Shown here in pieces: positions 63,404 to 64,000 of a DNA stretch of 64,000 bases; position 1 is the first letter of the stretch; every line of letters starts with the position of its first letter. The stretch spans positions 93,104,254-93,168,253 of the forward strand of contig OX388343.1 in the NCBI GenBank assembly GCA_947579665.1. The letters are read 5' to 3'. Source of the DNA: Sympetrum striolatum (taxonomy: Eukaryota; Arthropoda; Insecta; Odonata; Libellulidae). The notes beneath the pieces are model-generated. The model saw nothing but the letters and a program-made list of their open reading frames with translations, did not search any database and was not told where the DNA came from. The position numbers were made by a program, and so were the translations under genes.

Positions 63404-64000
63404 CTCGTTTTGAATTATGTTTCTTGCCTAGCTTCAGTTATTTCAGAATTAGTTATTCCTTCCTTCTTGCTGACTGATAGTTTATTGCACATTTTCCAAA
63501 GCAGTATAATTTTTATAAGATCCTAATTGTAACGCTGGATTGTCTTTGCAATATTGGGGTTGAACCATCCATCAAGAGTCTTACCGCCCATGTCAATATT
63601 GCTAGTGTCATTGGGATTTAAAACCAAAGAACCATACGGAAAAGTTCTTCCACCTATCTTCGTAAGTTATACGCTTGCATTTATATTATTAATGGCATAA
63701 ACAGAGCTAAATTAGAGAGGTAAAAACAAAAGGAAAGGATTCTTATAGTCTCCTTGCATTTATTCATGTTCTCATACTGCATTTTATTAACCTTTCATTT
63801 GAACATATCAAAAATTTAGTTACTAATATTACAGTACTCTAAAACTGAATCAAACGGTCAAAATAATTACTGCCGTATATATTATTGAACAACCGTTAGT
63901 AGTAATGCCAACTGATTATTAGTACGAATGAAAAACCTTTTTTTAGATTTATTTTTATTTGTGAAACAAAGGGACAAACAATTCCTTCCATGATTACAGA
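63404..64000. other. AT-rich non-coding stretch to the window end
   Basis: No gene, repeat or RNA is recognised. Confidence 0.6.

Overview
This 64 kb window looks like non-coding DNA from an animal nucleus, most probably an arthropod and plausibly an insect. It is AT-rich throughout, has no operon-like packing, no convincing protein-coding gene and no ribosomal RNA. The longest open frame is about 167 codons. All open frames are short, overlap frames on the other strand, or read through pyrimidine-rich or repeated DNA. The host assignment is an inference from the mobile-element types (Helitron-like, Tc1-like, foldback, tRNA-derived SINE, Penelope-like motifs) and has low certainty. The stretch could be an intergenic desert or one very large intron.

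Most recognisable content is repeats. Three copies of one element (about 7650-8420 minus, 40636-42058 plus, 56054-56569 plus) share an AAAAATCTGATG start, a microsatellite and a terminal hairpin, which resembles a non-autonomous Helentron. The 40.6 kb copy carries six 178-bp monomers, two alternating types of which give a 356-bp higher-order repeat. Two copies of a foldback element (30161-30513 and 49686-49994) have long inverted arms, a GGGTT-rich core and 9-bp flanking duplications that are nearly the same sequence. Other elements are an 88-bp-arm foldback at 7441-7655, a 77-bp Tc1-type miniature element at 52777-52853, a solo Tc1-type end at 51752-51768, a Helitron candidate at 58691-59321, and at least two copies of a tRNA-derived SINE family (38990, 54985), with weaker tRNA-like heads at 9640, 21262 and 63331.

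The most unusual theme is a scattered set of short motifs resembling hammerhead ribozyme cores (2748-2862, 5964-6155, 29604-29651, 32956-32993, 47850-47880). The copy at 29604 has a perfect 8-bp stem I flush with a near-complete core. Such motifs are known in Penelope-like elements and retrozymes; here they appear as degenerate remnants.

Between the repeats is AT-rich DNA with islands of higher GC and intact CpG (1-545, 17056-17400, 27120-27340, 43820-44290, 57000-57270, 62530-62930). Several hold homeodomain-type AATTA/AATTG sites and are the best candidates for conserved regulatory DNA, but this cannot be shown from one sequence. No genes can be seen to work together here.
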